From the NCBI GenBank assembly GCA_907163375.1, contig CAJQUW010014303.1, forward strand, positions 744,001 through 808,000: 64,000 nucleotides of DNA. The letters run 5' to 3'. Position numbers and translations under genes: made by a program. The notes beneath the pieces were generated by a model, which did no database searches, had not been told where the DNA came from, and worked only from the letters and a program-made list of their open reading frames with translations. Shown piece after piece: positions 43,701 to 55,129 of this stretch. This stretch comes from Prostheceraeus crozeri (lineage: Eukaryota > Platyhelminthes > Polycladida > Euryleptidae). Position 1 is the first letter of the stretch. Every line of letters starts with the position of its first letter.

Positions 43701-44030
43701 CCTTCGCTCAGTTAGAAACCATCAGACTTTTCAGGCAATCCAAAGAAAATCAGATCATCTTGACGCATCTCCCTTTCTTCAATTTTTCTTCAATCAGTGA
43801 CTTCACATTAGCCAAGGAAAGCGCTATTGGAGAACCAGCAATCGATGCAACGAAATCGCGAATTCACCACGCCAGCCAAAACACGCGAAATAACGCTCAC
43901 CAGCTGCAAGTTTGCAATAGATGACAAGAAAAACAGCCCAATGATCTTTCTGAAACCACGGAATACGGCAACCTTTGATCCTTAAGATATCGGCACAGGA
44001 GCAAAGACGGGAAAACGACAATTCGAATCA

Positions 44031-44290
44031 TGTAACAATACATCATTGGTGCTTATCACATGGGCTTTAAAACTTTAAACATGATGATTTCATGACAGTT
44101 AGGACTTTGATGATTTTTGTTGGACAACGTGCACGTTTTGCACTTGTCACTAAGTTGCTTTCTCATCAGATGAATTTGATAAAAGAACTTCTTCATTTTC
44201 TAAGAAAGATAGAGATCCTTGAATCTAGTGTTTGTGTGTGTCACTGTCTGTGACTTTTCTTTGTTAAAACGGTGGTCTCCAACGAATTGG
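44031..44290 (+). mobile_element. Possible LTR remnant with primer-binding-like site
   Basis: TGTAACAATACATC at 44031 could start an LTR, and ATTGGTGACCGGGG at about 44289 looks like the sequence just after a gypsy-type LTR. If so this is a fossil LTR end with little of its body left. No second LTR seen. Confidence 0.25.
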
Positions 44291-44603
44291 TGACCGGGGC
44301 CTCGGAAGGACCGATGAGATACTTCGATTACTCGAAGTATTCCAGGCGCTGAGTTCTCAGCAACGCCAGATACTCTAGCGCCATATCCCTGAACAAGGGA
44401 TTTTCCGCAAGCTCATGTGGAATCAGGTGAATGGGGCAGCGAATTGCTTCGCCTTCCCCTGCCTGCAAAGCAGCCAGGAGAAAGACTTCCCCCATCCATC
44501 TTCACTCTCCTTCCACAGCGGAGCTCAAGGGTTCGGCTCATGTTGAAAAAAGCTATGTCAAACGAGATTGTATCAAACGACTTGTATTTGGTGAATGAGT
44601 GCG

Positions 44604-44785
44604 AACGGGGGGAGGAGTCGGTTTTCCAAGTCACGTCCGACTAAGCTGGAAACAACTTTCCCCGACCAACAATTTCACGTAGAATCCGAATCTGCCCTCG
44701 GGTTTCCACTCAGAAGCCTCCTTCACCCCGAAAAATGGCCTTTCTCATCCCAAAACATCCAAAACCTGCAAAATCCCAAGTCTCA
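44604..44785. repeat. Direct repeat copy 1 (about 180 bp)
   Basis: Shares GTCCGACTAAGCTGGAAACA, AGAATCCGAATCTGCCCTCG and CTTCACCCCGAAAAA with copy 2 at 44936-45121, about 330 bp away. Unknown family. Confidence 0.85.
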
Positions 44786-44935
44786 AAAACACGACAGAAA
44801 ACGTGTCTCAACTTTTGCTATAAACCCACCCATGAGATACAGAAAGTCATGAGGCTTCCAAATGTGAAAGCCGTTTCTTCATACGATCTCTCCTTCCAAT
44901 TCTAGAGACAAAACCGTGAAACCGAAGTCTGCTTG

Positions 44936-45121
44936 CCGGGGGAGGTCGGTTTTCCGAGTGTCGTCCGACTAAGCTGGAAACAACCTTCCCGAACTAAATT
45001 TCATGTAGAATCCGAATCTGCCCTCGGTTTTTCTATGCGATCAAAAACGTCCTTTTTCCTTCACCCCGAAAAATTGGCCTTCCTCATCCCGAAACATCCA
45101 AAACCTGCAACATCCGAAGAG
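44936..45121. repeat. Direct repeat copy 2
   Basis: Partner of 44604-44785, with an extra insert of about 12 bp before the CTTCACCCC block. Confidence 0.85.
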
Positions 45122-45239
45122 TGGGACACCAAAGTCTAACAGCCAACAACCCAAGTCAGGCAGGAGGAAGGAGGGGTTGGTTCCCTCCTCTCGGTCGGAT
45201 CACATCCTTGGCCAACTCCTTCCTGTCGGGAGGGGGGGA

Positions 45240-45565
45240 GGGGGATGAGTCATCGCTGCACATTTAGCCTTCGGTCTGCCATGGGTGTACTACTCATTTC
45301 GGAAGACTTCAAGCTGATTACACTAACCCTTCGTACTCAATTGTTTGAAGGCTGTCACTCTGCTAAGAGGATTGACGTCATGATAACTAAAATCGAGGAA
45401 GAATTTGGATTGAACGGAAAACTGAAAATTTTCGCTGCGGACCAAGGGAGTAATATGACTAAATTTGGCCGTCTTTCCGACCGAATTAGGCTATCTTGTG
45501 ATACTCACGCCATGCATCACATGGTTTTGACAGATGGAATTCTTAAAATTGGATTCTTAAAATAA
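45240..45565 (+). pseudogene. hAT transposase fragment, catalytic part
   Basis: ISEDFKLITLTLRTQLFEGC, KIFAADQGSNMTKFGRLSDR (second catalytic Asp region) and IRLSCDTHAMHHMVLTD match the RNase-H-like core of hAT transposases, where the usual phrase is T.DNA.NM....R..C..H. It stops at 45565, just before the mariner-type element that begins at 45586. The rest, including the dimerisation domain, is missing. Confidence 0.7.
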
Positions 45566-45585
45566 GATGGAGAGCTGCAGTATCA

Positions 45586-46571
45586 CAGGGTGGCGCACGA
45601 GTGTATTAACAGTAAAGCACCCTCTAAATCTGATGCATTGATTATTCTTCTTACTAAGTTAGCTGCGTGTGCATTGAACACAGGCAGCTGCCAGTCTTTA
45701 TCGATCATTTGCAGGAATCACTTCTACAAGCTAGACTTCGCATGTGAGTCAAACTCACACGCCATTCAAACCAGCAGAGGTCGTACATAAATTAAAAAAT
45801 CATATAAAAAATTTTGCACTGCAATCTGCTGCTAAAAATCCTAAATTATCAACAAGACGTCGCAGTAATGAATTGGGAATAAGCCGAAGATCACTGCAAA
45901 GAATTTTACATGAACTAAAGATGAAGCCCTACAGACCACATTTGGTGCATGGTTTATTAGGCAATATACAGGCGCTTACAATTTTGCCAGTTGTTTGTAA
46001 ATGATTGTCATAACAATCCTGAATTCATGGATTTGATATTTTGGAGTGAGGAAGCAATTTGGTGGAGTAAACAGGCAACTGTGTTTATTGGGACACAGTG
46101 AATCCTTCTAGCAAACTTGAATCACAGTTAAATCAACTTGGTATTACAGAGTTGGCCGGGATAACTTCAAGTTGAATAGTTTGACCAGAATTTTTCGAAG
46201 GCATAGTAAATGGACAAAATTATCTAGATCGACTGCAAACAGCAATTGTTTCAAACTTGAGGAACCGACACGATTTTAATAGGATATTTTTTATGCGAGA
46301 TGGTGCACCACCCTTCGCTAGAGCAGTTCGTGTATACCTTGATCAGTGCTTCCCTAACAGATGGATAGGTAGGCGTGGAGTCATTGAATACCCACCACAA
46401 ACCCACCACGTTCACCAGATCTGACGCCTATGGATATTAGTGCATCGGGAATCATTAGATGATGTGTTTCAAGAAGACCCAAAAATATCGCTGACCTTCG
46501 ACAATTTATTACTCAATCGTATTAGTCAAGCGCCTTTTACTTGGCTGTTAATACACTCGTGCGCCACCCTG
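45586..46571 (+). mobile_element. mariner/Tc1-superfamily element with matching ends
   Basis: CAGGGTGGCGCACGAGTGTA starts the left end, and the same 27-bp sequence ends the right side in inverted form. TA follows the right end (46572-46573); the left neighbour is CA. Length 986 bp, short for the family. The transposase inside reads as pieces: RRRSNELGISRRSLQRILHE (helix-turn-helix), FWSEEAIWW (first acidic residue), FFMRDGAPPFARAVRVYLDQ (second Asp) and RWIGRRGVIEYPP. Several stops and shifts. It interrupts or abuts the hAT fragment. Confidence 0.8.
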
Positions 46572-46769
46572 TATGTGATGCCATGACAATTTCTATTATC
46601 AAAACGATGGTGCTAGCTATCATTCGTATTATTGGTAGTGGGTAGAGACCGCCAGTGATTGCGCGAAGGATTATCATTCGTCCATTACAGTCCGCTACAT
46701 AAACAGATAGAAATTAGTTAAAACAGCAACATTTTATAATACCAACCACCAAAGTGCATTTTACCAACC

Positions 46770-47570
46770 ACACATATTGTAAAATATGCAGATGATCTTA
46801 CATTCATTTTACCGATCAGAACAGATTCATCAATTGTACGCGATATTAATGTTGAAACTGAACACGTACGTGCAGAGTTGGTGTGAAATGAATTGTTTAT
46901 CACTAAACATGATGAAATCGAAGTTGCTTTTTTGTTCTAGAAGCATGAATGTTGATTTTTCTGATGTACCAAAGTTTTCGGATGAAATGGTTGAATGTGT
47001 TTCCATTCTGGGTGTTACAATAACTAGTGACCTTAGTTGGAACAGTCATGTTTGTAATTTGCTGAAAAAGTGTAACAGCCGTTTTTATGTACTGCGACAA
47101 CTTTGGCCTTATGTAAGCACTGACGAACTGCACATGCTATACTCTGCATATATACGCTCACCGCTTCAGTATGTTTGTCCCATATTTGTTGGTCTGAGTA
47201 AAACGCTCTCTTCCACATTAGAATCTATCGACAAACGTGCTCACCGAATTATTTACGGAAACAAACCACGCCAGTGTCGATGCTGTAAAGGTGAACTGGA
47301 AACACCTGTTTACAAGCGAATTGAAACTTACAGAAATCATATCCTGAATCCTATGATTCCCAGAAGACTTCCGCGATCTGGTGTACTATCAATCCCCTGT
47401 TGCAGAACTGAAAAGACCCGCAGATCTTTCCTACCATATACTGCTTCCCTCCTGAGTAACCTAACCGATCTCTAACTCAAACAGCTTCTTGTAATTTCTT
47501 TATGTCCTTATTGATTTGTGATATATCTTTGATTGTCATTTACACTGAAATATACGCCTTACTTACTTAC
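46770..47570 (+). mobile_element. CR1/L2-type LINE 3' end
   Basis: The copy is 5'-truncated at the catalytic box (VKYADDLTFILP, about 46775-46810), then one frameshift, then a long open frame (WCEMNCLSLNMMKSKLLFCS; SILGVTITSDLSWNSHVCNL; LQYVCPIFVGLSKTLSSTLE). It ends in an (ACTT)n tail near 47562. The tail repeat is the usual 3' signature of this group. Similar to the LINE at 56521, same clade by eye. Confidence 0.85.
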
Positions 47571-47689
47571 TTACTTTTAATAAACAGTAATTTTTTAACT
47601 GTAATTTAATGGATTTGTTTCCTACATCATATTAAATATTTTTCTTTGTTATATGTTGGCCCAGTAAAGGCCTAGTCCTTAAAAGGACT

Positions 47690-48411
47690 GATGGGTGCGT
47701 TCCCTAGTAGCCAGATTCGTCTCCTCTTTCGGATGCGATTAGACATACTGCCGTTCAAATTTCTGATCATCTGTTGAACAATCTTATTCTACTTCTGCCT
47801 CACTAAAGATTCCAACCGATTGAAACCATTGCCAGGACAAATTCGTCGACGAACTCGCCGTTTCAAGATATATCAGACATGCTCGATTGGATTCAAGTCA
47901 AGATAACTTGCTGGGCAGTCTAAGGTTCGTATTCCTGCCTGTCTTTTATACAATTGAGTTGCCCGGGCACAATGGTATGGAGCATTGTCATCCATGAGAA
48001 TTCAATCAGATGATGGATCACCTAAACTGAATGCTAAAGGATAAACATGTTTTCCCTTATAACATGCAGTGAACTGCGACCATCACTCCAAATAGCTGTC
48101 CAGATGAGCAATTTCCTGCAATCGTCCTGACTCCTCGATGTAAAAAACGATCAGGAATGTCGTCTTGCCCGAACTTCATCCAAAGGCGTAGGCATTCATC
48201 TTTGAATTTTAATCAGACAGCTGCCTCATTAGACCAAACAGTGGCAAAGTTTCATTGACCACTGAAGTCTCAGTTTCTTGTGTCGCTCGGACAGATTCAG
48301 ATTCGATGGTCTCTTACGATTGGAGTAGTTCAACTCCTTAAGTAGTCTCCAAATAGTTGTCCTGGAAAGGTTTGAACCTGCTGAAAGCTCTAAAAAGTCA
48401 TAAATCACCAT
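47690..48411 (-). pseudogene. Tc1-type transposase relic
   Basis: The minus strand starts at MVIYDFLELSAGSNLSRTTI (helix-turn-helix; IWRLLKELNYSNRKRPSN), and the 3' part keeps the DLNPIEHVW-type catalytic region (about 47905-47870, TTGAATCCAATCGAGCATG) and RRVRRRICPGNGFN. The middle is hard to read. Many lesions; no ends identified. Confidence 0.6.
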
Positions 48412-48419
48412 TTTTCAGT

Positions 48420-49284
48420 TTTTGCGATTTACACGAATTAACAAGTATTGCATTGAAACGCCATTTCCTTCGCCATTTCCAATTCTTATATTTTGTGCAC
48501 AAGTCAATCATCAGTGACTTACTTCCATTTGCCACAGATAGCATAAGCTTGCAAACAGCATATCGTTCACTCACTCTTGAAGCTAAATAATAATCATTTA
48601 CTTAATTTTACTTTATTATTATTTTTCGAACGAAATTGATTCTTATCTCAGAATCACGTTATGGTAAGAAATTAAAAAGGAGTAGTAGGCGCCATTGTGT
48701 TTGCTATACGATTTTCTAAGCTAAATTTGATAATATGGGCTTGTCTCTATTGCAAAAACTGCATGCTCTGTTGTTTTGATTGGATCTCCTCTCTTTCCAT
48801 CGCACTCTTCAAAACATATTGCATTGGTTCATGGCTCCATTCATGTCGTTCTACAAACCTCTCGTAGATCCTGGAATTTCTCTAGAAAATAAACATGATG
48901 GAAATAGCAATAATGATTATGAAAATACATGCATGTATATTCTCCATGTTGCCGACTGATGTTTTAGGAGTATGGTAGGTCATGCACCAATACCAGATTG
49001 CCCCCAGAGTGCAGTACGTTTCATCGGCAGAGAAAAGAAATGACCTTTATTTCTCTATTTCCATTTTGCAACCGAACCTTAATAAGCAATAATCCCTTGC
49101 TATCTCCACTCTTTTTTCTTTATGTTATGTACCACAGCATCAATTTTGTAAATGTTATATTTGTTAATTTGATATTCGTTCATTTTTAAATTTTTCACTC
49201 CCTTTGAGAAGGCTCTATAGAGAAGGGAACACAAGTTATCGAATTTTCCTTGGGTATTTTTTGGCTTATATATATATATATATA
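48420..49284. other. No recognisable feature except a short (TA)n run
   Basis: AT-rich; (TA)n at about 49267-49284 is the target of the Tc1 insertion that follows. Confidence 0.5.
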
Positions 49285-49390
49285 CACTAAATTCCAAAAG
49301 ACTTGCCGCACTTCGATAGCTTGAGAAAGACACAATAAAAACTTTGATCTTTTACAATAAATATGAACAGCATATATTCCCACATTAAAT

Positions 49391-49978
49391 GACAAGGATG
49401 CCAGGGCACACTAATACCGGGTGTGACTTCCCTTGGCAGTGATCACAGCTCGAACTCTTCTCTGCATACTGTCAATCAAGCTGTTGATGACAAGGATGCC
49501 AGGGCACACTAATACCGGGTGTGACTTCCCTTGGCAATGATCACAGCTCGAACTCTTCTCTGCATACTGTCAATCAAGCTGTTGATGACAAGGATGCCAG
49601 GGCACACTAATACCGGGTGTGACTTCCCTTGGCAATGATCACAGCTCGAACTCTTCTCTGCATACTGTCAATCAAGCTGTTGATGACAAGGATGCCAGGG
49701 CACACTAATACCGGGTGTGACTTCCCTTGGCAGTGATCACAGCTCGAACTCTTCTCTGCATACTGTCAATCAAGCTGTTGATGACAAGGATGCCAGGGCA
49801 CACTAATACCGGGTGTGACTTCCCTTGGCAGTGATCACAGCTCGAACTCTTCTCTGCATACTGTCAATCAAGCTGTTGATGACAAGGATGCCAGGGCACA
49901 CTAATACCGGGTGTGACTTCCCTTGGCAGTGATCACAGCTCGAACTCTTCTCTGCATACTGTCAATCAAGCTGTTGAT
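49391..49978 (-). repeat. Six tandem copies of a 98-bp unit from the transposase 3' end
   Basis: Units start at 49391, 49489, 49587, 49685, 49783 and 49881, an exact 98-bp period. They differ only at single sites (CAGTG or CAATG). Each unit holds the last 25 transposase codons (MQRRVRAVITAKGSHTRY-stop) plus 3' flank. The innermost copy (49881-49978) is the original attached to the gene. Confidence 0.95.
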
Positions 49979-50955
49979 GATGGATTCAGGAATTGCGTTC
50001 CACTCCTCCACAATCGCTTCTTCTAGGCTCTTCAAGGAGTCAATGTGTCCTCTTTTACTGATCCGCCGCTTCATGAGATCCCACAGGTGCTCTATAGGAT
50101 TAAGATCAGGAGATCTTGAAGGCCAGTCAAGTCTTCTGATGCTGTGGCTGGAACAAAAACGTTCAAATTGTACAGACCGATGCGCAGGAGCATTATCATC
50201 CTGAAAGAGGTGATTGCTTGGTGTTTCCTCGTCATCGAAAAATCGCTTGAGAAGATCGGTATAAGTCTTTCTGTTTACAAAGCTCTTTAAGATAGTCAAC
50301 TTGCTTCTTCCACCAAACCAGATGGCTCCCCAAACGTGGATAGACCCTCCCATCGCTTGAACTGAAGCCTTGCAGTTTCTCTCCGCCATCCTTTGACCCA
50401 TTTCTCTCCATACTCGCACACGCCGCGCCTGTCGTTGTTCATGCGTCTAAAGCGAGATTCGTCAGAGAAGATGACATTTCTCCATGCTTGTCTCCAAGCA
50501 CATTTTTTCATCGACCACCTTTCTCGAGACTTCTTTTGATTGATGGAAAGCAAAGGGGCACAAAAAGATGCACGCTTCCTCAATCCAACAATTCGCAGTC
50601 TTCTGTAGACAGTCTGTAGGCTCACTCGCTCTTTCCACATGTTTCTGAGCTCCTTTGCCGAAGAAAAGTTGTGCTTTCTAGCCAAGCGTGTTAGAAGGCG
50701 ATCTGAGCGGTGGGTGGTTTTTCTTCGTCGACCAGTTGTTCGCTTATCACAAAATTCTTGCTCTTGATGTTTCTTTTTCCATCGTTGAATTGTTCTTCTA
50801 TCAACCTTGAGCATCTTGGCAATTTCTGTTACTTTGAGCATTTTCATTGATAATCCTACAGCAAGGCCCCGAAGATACGCATCGTTTTCTTTCTGGAGTT
50901 TACTGGAATGCAGTGCAACCTTCATCTTCATAGCGTTGTAACTTTTAAGTAACAC
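49901..50955 (-). pseudogene. Tc1 transposase (DD34E)
   Basis: About 350 residues, full family length. Start at MLLKSYNAMKMKVALHSSKL. Helix-turn-helix LKVTEIAKMLKVDRRTIQRW (about residues 38-57), then a second DNA-binding domain. Catalytic residues: Asp in WRNVIFSDESRFRRM, Asp in NHLFQDDNAPAHRSVQFERF, Glu 35 residues later in SPDLNPIEHLWDLMKRR. Ends ...ITAKGSHTRY at 49901-49903. One single-base frameshift near 50425 (after MNNDRR) divides it into two overlapping frames; otherwise intact. The 3' end is repeated in tandem downstream. Confidence 0.9.
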
Positions 50956-51182
50956 AGAACATCAGAACATAAAAGAACTTTTCATCTCACTTGTCTATGA
51001 CAGAGATAATGCATGCAGTTGATATCATGGTTGCTTGTCTATAGAGGAAGCAGATGCGCAGATATCTATATTGCCATCCAATGCTTGCCATTATCTATTG
51101 ACTTTCTACTGCTATGATTAATGCATGTCTCGAATGACCATGCTAGCTAATAGCCTAGTGCGACAAGTCTTCTGGAATTTAG

Positions 51183-51184
51183 TG

Positions 51185-51277
<93 letters not shown>

Positions 51278-51278
51278 G
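51183..51278. repeat. (TA)n microsatellite
   Basis: About 95 bp of nearly pure TA between the Tc1 end and the PLE 3' end. Confidence 0.95.
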
Positions 51279-51302
51279 GAAAAATATATAAAAAAAAGAT
51301 TT

Positions 51303-51343
51303 ACGCCAACATGTTTCACCACTTCAGTGGCTTCTCAAGGCGT
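51303..51343 (-). ncRNA. Hammerhead-like motif E with altered core
   Basis: Read on the minus strand: stem I ACGCC/GGCGT, core TTGAGAAG, stem II CCAC/GTGG with loop TGAA, then GAAAC, self-complementary ACATGT, cleavage site GTT. U at position 3 and A at position 8, as in motifs C and D. Confidence 0.5.
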
Positions 51344-51401
51344 TAAGATACAATAAAATTCAAACTTGGACGTTATAATATAGAGATGAACAGAAATAAA
51401 A

Positions 51402-53004
51402 TCATAGATGTTTCAACTTGTTTAGAGGTGGCTTGAACTGTGTTATGAACATAGCTTCTTTATGTTCCCTGTCCAGACGATTGGAGTTTATTGGCATCTT
51501 GTAAAAGGGCATAATTGCGAATTTAATGTTCTTATTAGCCGCACACTCAGGTACATGCATGTGTTTGCTAACGGGTAAGTATCCATATATAGAATTATTG
51601 ATTTGCTGCCGATGAACTGCAGCTCTATGGCGGAGAGTATCACCTGATTGACCGATATAAAACTTATTACAACCTAAGCAAACAAGCTGGTAAATAAAAT
51701 TCGAAGAATCACAGCTCATGTTGTACTTAATTTGAAAATTGATGTCATCATTGTTTACTTGAAATTGTACGTGGTCACCGGTAATTATATGGTCGCAGCA
51801 ATTACAGCGTGATTGACCGCATTTACTTACACAGTGAATGACAGTTCTTCTATTCCTCTGTAGCATTGCTAATAAAGACCTCGGCTGTCTCAAAGATTTC
51901 TGAAATGTACAATTTTCGAATGATTTAAAGGATTTCAATGAGTTAGCCAAGGGCAGAATAGTGTTAATACAAACTTGAGGATTATTGGGGTCATATGTAC
52001 ACGTATGTACGAAAGGGATTAACTTTTCAGTTGAGTCATTTTCTCCTTAATGTGTTTAATCTTTTATTTTGCTCTTTCAATCGCATTTCCAATTAAAGTT
52101 TCTGGATAATTCAATTGTATTAAATTTCCTTTTAGTTCTTGATATCTTTTAAGTTTATTATGATTTTCGGATACAATACGTTCTATCCTGTGAGCCAATA
52201 CAAAAGGTATGTTCCTAATTACATGACGTGGATGACTGGATTTGAATGGAACGCATCCAAAACTGTCAGCAGGTTTGTTATAAATATCCGTTTCGTTAAG
52301 ATTTTTTATCATCGTTTTTGTAAACCAATACATCTAAAAAATTCAAGCATTGATTCTTCTTATCAAATGTGAAATTGATGGTAGGATGAATATTATTTAT
52401 CATTTGAAAGAAAACATTGAAATCCCCATATAAGTGTGATCTCCACATTAGCCAACAGTCATCGAGATAGCACATCCAGGAATTAGTAATCGCATCTGAT
52501 ATGGAACTTGAATACATTTCTTTGAGCATTGTGAACATTTTAATTTCCAAAAATCCCATAACCAAATTAGCGTAGCTGGGAACCATTTTTGTCCCCATTG
52601 CAGTACCTTTTAATTGTAAGAAATGATAGTTCTCAAATGTAAAGTAATTATTTTTCAGTACAAATTCAACAGATTCCATAATGAAGTTGTTATCAAACCT
52701 TTCAGGGATAAGATCTTCATTGTTGTTCAGCCAATAGTAGATGGATTAAACCCAGATCGTGGGGAATAGATGTGTAGAGGGATATAACATCACATGACAC
52801 TGAAGAATATTCATCAGAGTATGTCTTTGGCAATTTCTCAATAAAATGGTATGAATCTTTGCAATAGCTTTGTAAGTTTAGAACAATTGGTTTAAAGATC
52901 TCATCCAAAAAAGCACTGGTGGCTAGTAGGAGCATGTCGGCTACCAGTTCAGAACTGTATGTCAATTTTTTAACTAAATAAAAGAAATTGAGACTGTTCT
53001 CCAA
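51402..53004 (-). pseudogene. PLE reverse transcriptase plus GIY-YIG endonuclease
   Basis: SVSCDVISLYTSIPHDLGLI (motif A, about 52780), HFLQLKGTAMGTKMVPSYAN (motif B, about 52600), SWMCYLDDCWLMWRSHLYG (catalytic LDD box, about 52460) and LNFLDVLVYKN. The linker has SHPRHVIRNIPFVLAHRIER, then a Cys motif (KCGQSRCNCCDHI) and the endonuclease core NFIYQLVCLGCNKFYIGQSG (about 51650), ending FKPPLNKLKHL. The frame breaks three to four times. The N-terminal fingers are missing. The enzyme would nick DNA and prime copying of the element RNA. Confidence 0.85.
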
Positions 53005-53362
53005 TAAGTGCTCGACTTTTGACTAGAATAAGTAGCAAACATCTGCTACATTTGAATAAATTAGAAATACATTAGTACACTAAAGGAAAAATTTTAAAAA
53101 TGATAATTTTTCATTTTTTCTGTTTTTATTACAGAATTTATCTAATTAATTTTTTTGTTATGAAAGTCAAATTTCCGTGGTAAATTGAATGTTTTTCTGG
53201 AAGGATGATGTTTTTACAATCAAAAGTAAGCTCTTCGGTACTTCAGAAAATTACCCAAATGTTGAAATTCGCGTGGAATTGCCCATATATATGTATGTAT
53301 GTACTGTATATATTATAAGTTAAAAATCAACTAGATTTTCAAATATGTCTATGCCAATATTA

Positions 53363-55125
53363 CAGGGTGATTTTAAAGCCATTACCTGGTTTTAAATCAT
53401 TGTCACGGACGCTACATTTATCATATCGCCAATTGTTTTATATCAAAATGTACCTGAAGCTCCAAAATTTTATGTGGTATATTGATTACTATGTATACGC
53501 GCTTTTATTTGGAAGACTGGTGTCACAAATCAAAAATGACAAATTGAGTATATTAAGTTCTTAAGCCTCGACTACGAAATCTGGTATGACGCTACTTCAC
53601 TCTATTCTGACATGAGAATTCAACATCCAAATTCATGTGCGTCACTGGAAAGAATTCAAATAATTTACTTCATTGTGTATGGTATCACACCATTGCTAAA
53701 TGACAATAGAACTCACAAATCTGATTATCGATTGAAAATTCAAACATCATCAACTTGAGCATTTAAAAATGAAAAAACGGTTGTTGTCAAAGCACAACGT
53801 GATTGCATTTGTTAACAGAATGGTGACTGTCGAAGACCATATTGAAGTTTTTCTTCTTATGGCAAAGTTTGATTCAGTGACATTAGTTGAAATACATCTT
53901 GAAAATGAAGGGATATCGAGCATTCCGACTCATCAGACCATGAGATCAATCTTCAACAAGTTTAAGGAGACTTGTTCAGTTTTGGACGCACCCCGATATG
54001 GTAGATCTCGCCGCTCTGACGACAAGATCGATGAAATTAAAAACATCTTCGAAGATTCTTCTACGTCGATCCAGCAAGCAGCTGCAATTGCTGAGACTTC
54101 CTTCTCTACGGTTCGGAACGTGTTGCGGGACGATTTGAAGATGAAGCCGCATAGACTTTCTTTTTGTCAGCAACTGTTCGCCGATGATAAAGTCGCGAGA
54201 GTAGCATGTGCAGTGAATTCCAACAACGGATTACCGCCGATGAGAACTTTTTGAACAGACTATGTTTCTCTGACGAGGCTACTTTCCATTCTAAGCGGAC
54301 GAGTCAACCGTCATAATTGTTATATGGGATTCAAGCAATCCTCATACTGTTCAACAAGTACTGATCAAGTCTCCCGGAATTATCGTTTGCTGCGGTTTTG
54401 TCTGTAATGAAGTCATAGGCCCTTTCTTCTTTGATTCGACTGTGACCTCCAAGGCCTACAAGGCAATGTTGGTGGACTTCTTCGTCCCTCAACTGAAGAG
54501 TAGAAGAAAATTATCTGCGACCATCTTTCTTTCAGCAGGATGGTGCCCTCTCCAATAGTCCCTCGAGGTGAGATCTCTATTGCACCAAAAGTTCCCAGGA
54601 AGTTGGATCGGAAGAGACCGTCCATTCCTCTCGAGGTCCTGATTTGACTCCTCTTGACTTTTGCTTTTGGGTAACTGTCACAGAGTGTATCACAGACAAC
54701 CAGCAAGTCCTATGGTACAAATAAGAAACTTTATCATCGAAGAAATCTCCCGGATTTCATCACAAGAAATTTCTGCTGCGATCAATAGTTCTGCAAGCCG
54801 CCTTTCTTTATGTTTGCGTGAAGAAGGTGGCCATTTTAAACAGTTTCTTTAAGTCGTTCACGATATAATATAGACTAATGTATTGATATAAATTTTGTAA
54901 TGATTTCATTTTAATGATAAATATTATTCAAGACGATTGACTTTTTTTGCATAATAAATACAAATAAAATTCTGTATTAATTATTGCGGATTTACATTAT
55001 AATCAGTACACCATATAAAACTTTGGAGCTTCAGGTGCATTTGGTGTAAAAATAATTGGCGATCCGATAAATGTAGCGTCCGTGACATTGATTTAAAACC
55101 AGGTAAGGACTTTAAAATCATCCTG
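53363..55125 (+). mobile_element. mariner/Tc1-superfamily element with 120-bp inverted repeats
   Basis: CAGGGTGATTTTAAAGCCAT (left) and CAGGATGATTTTAAAGTCCT (right, reverse complement) open inverted repeats that match for about 120 bp, including CACGGACGCTACATTTATC. TA precedes the left end (53361-53362); CA follows the right, so one target copy has mutated. Length 1763 bp. The repeats are about 85-90% alike, so the copy is not young. Confidence 0.9.
53769..54850 (+). pseudogene. mariner-type transposase in the 120-bp TIR element
   Basis: The first 160 codons are open: VEIHLENEGISSIPTHQTMR and STSIQQAAAIAETSFSTVRN are the two helix-turn-helix parts, with LRDDLKMKPHRLSFCQQLFA before the catalytic domain. 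Then the frame breaks: FSDEATFHSKR (first Asp, about 54270), SFFQQDGALS (second, about 54525) and GPDLTPLDFCFWV (third acidic residue in LTPLD, about 54645). At least five lesions. Confidence 0.85.
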
Positions 55126-55129
55126 CATT

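Larger units (their letters stand above)
49285..51184 (-). mobile_element. Tc1 element with expanded 3' end
   Basis: Ends match: CACTAAATTCCAAAAGACTT on the left and CACTAAATTCCAGAAGACTT on the right (reverse complement), each next to TA inside (TA)n tracts. Contains one transposase (minus strand) and a 98-bp tandem array. Without the five extra repeat units it would be about 1.4 kb. The good preservation points to recent activity. Confidence 0.9.
51280..53030 (-). mobile_element. Penelope-like element, 5'-truncated, with endonuclease
   Basis: Minus-strand order: reverse transcriptase, linker, GIY-YIG endonuclease, stop (51402), hammerhead-like motif (51303-51343), (TA)n. The same 3' layout is seen for the PLE at 20202-20863. 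Confidence 0.9.

Noticed and set aside
51125-51346. 73-codon ORF with (IY)n
   Set aside because: Translation of the (TA)n tract.
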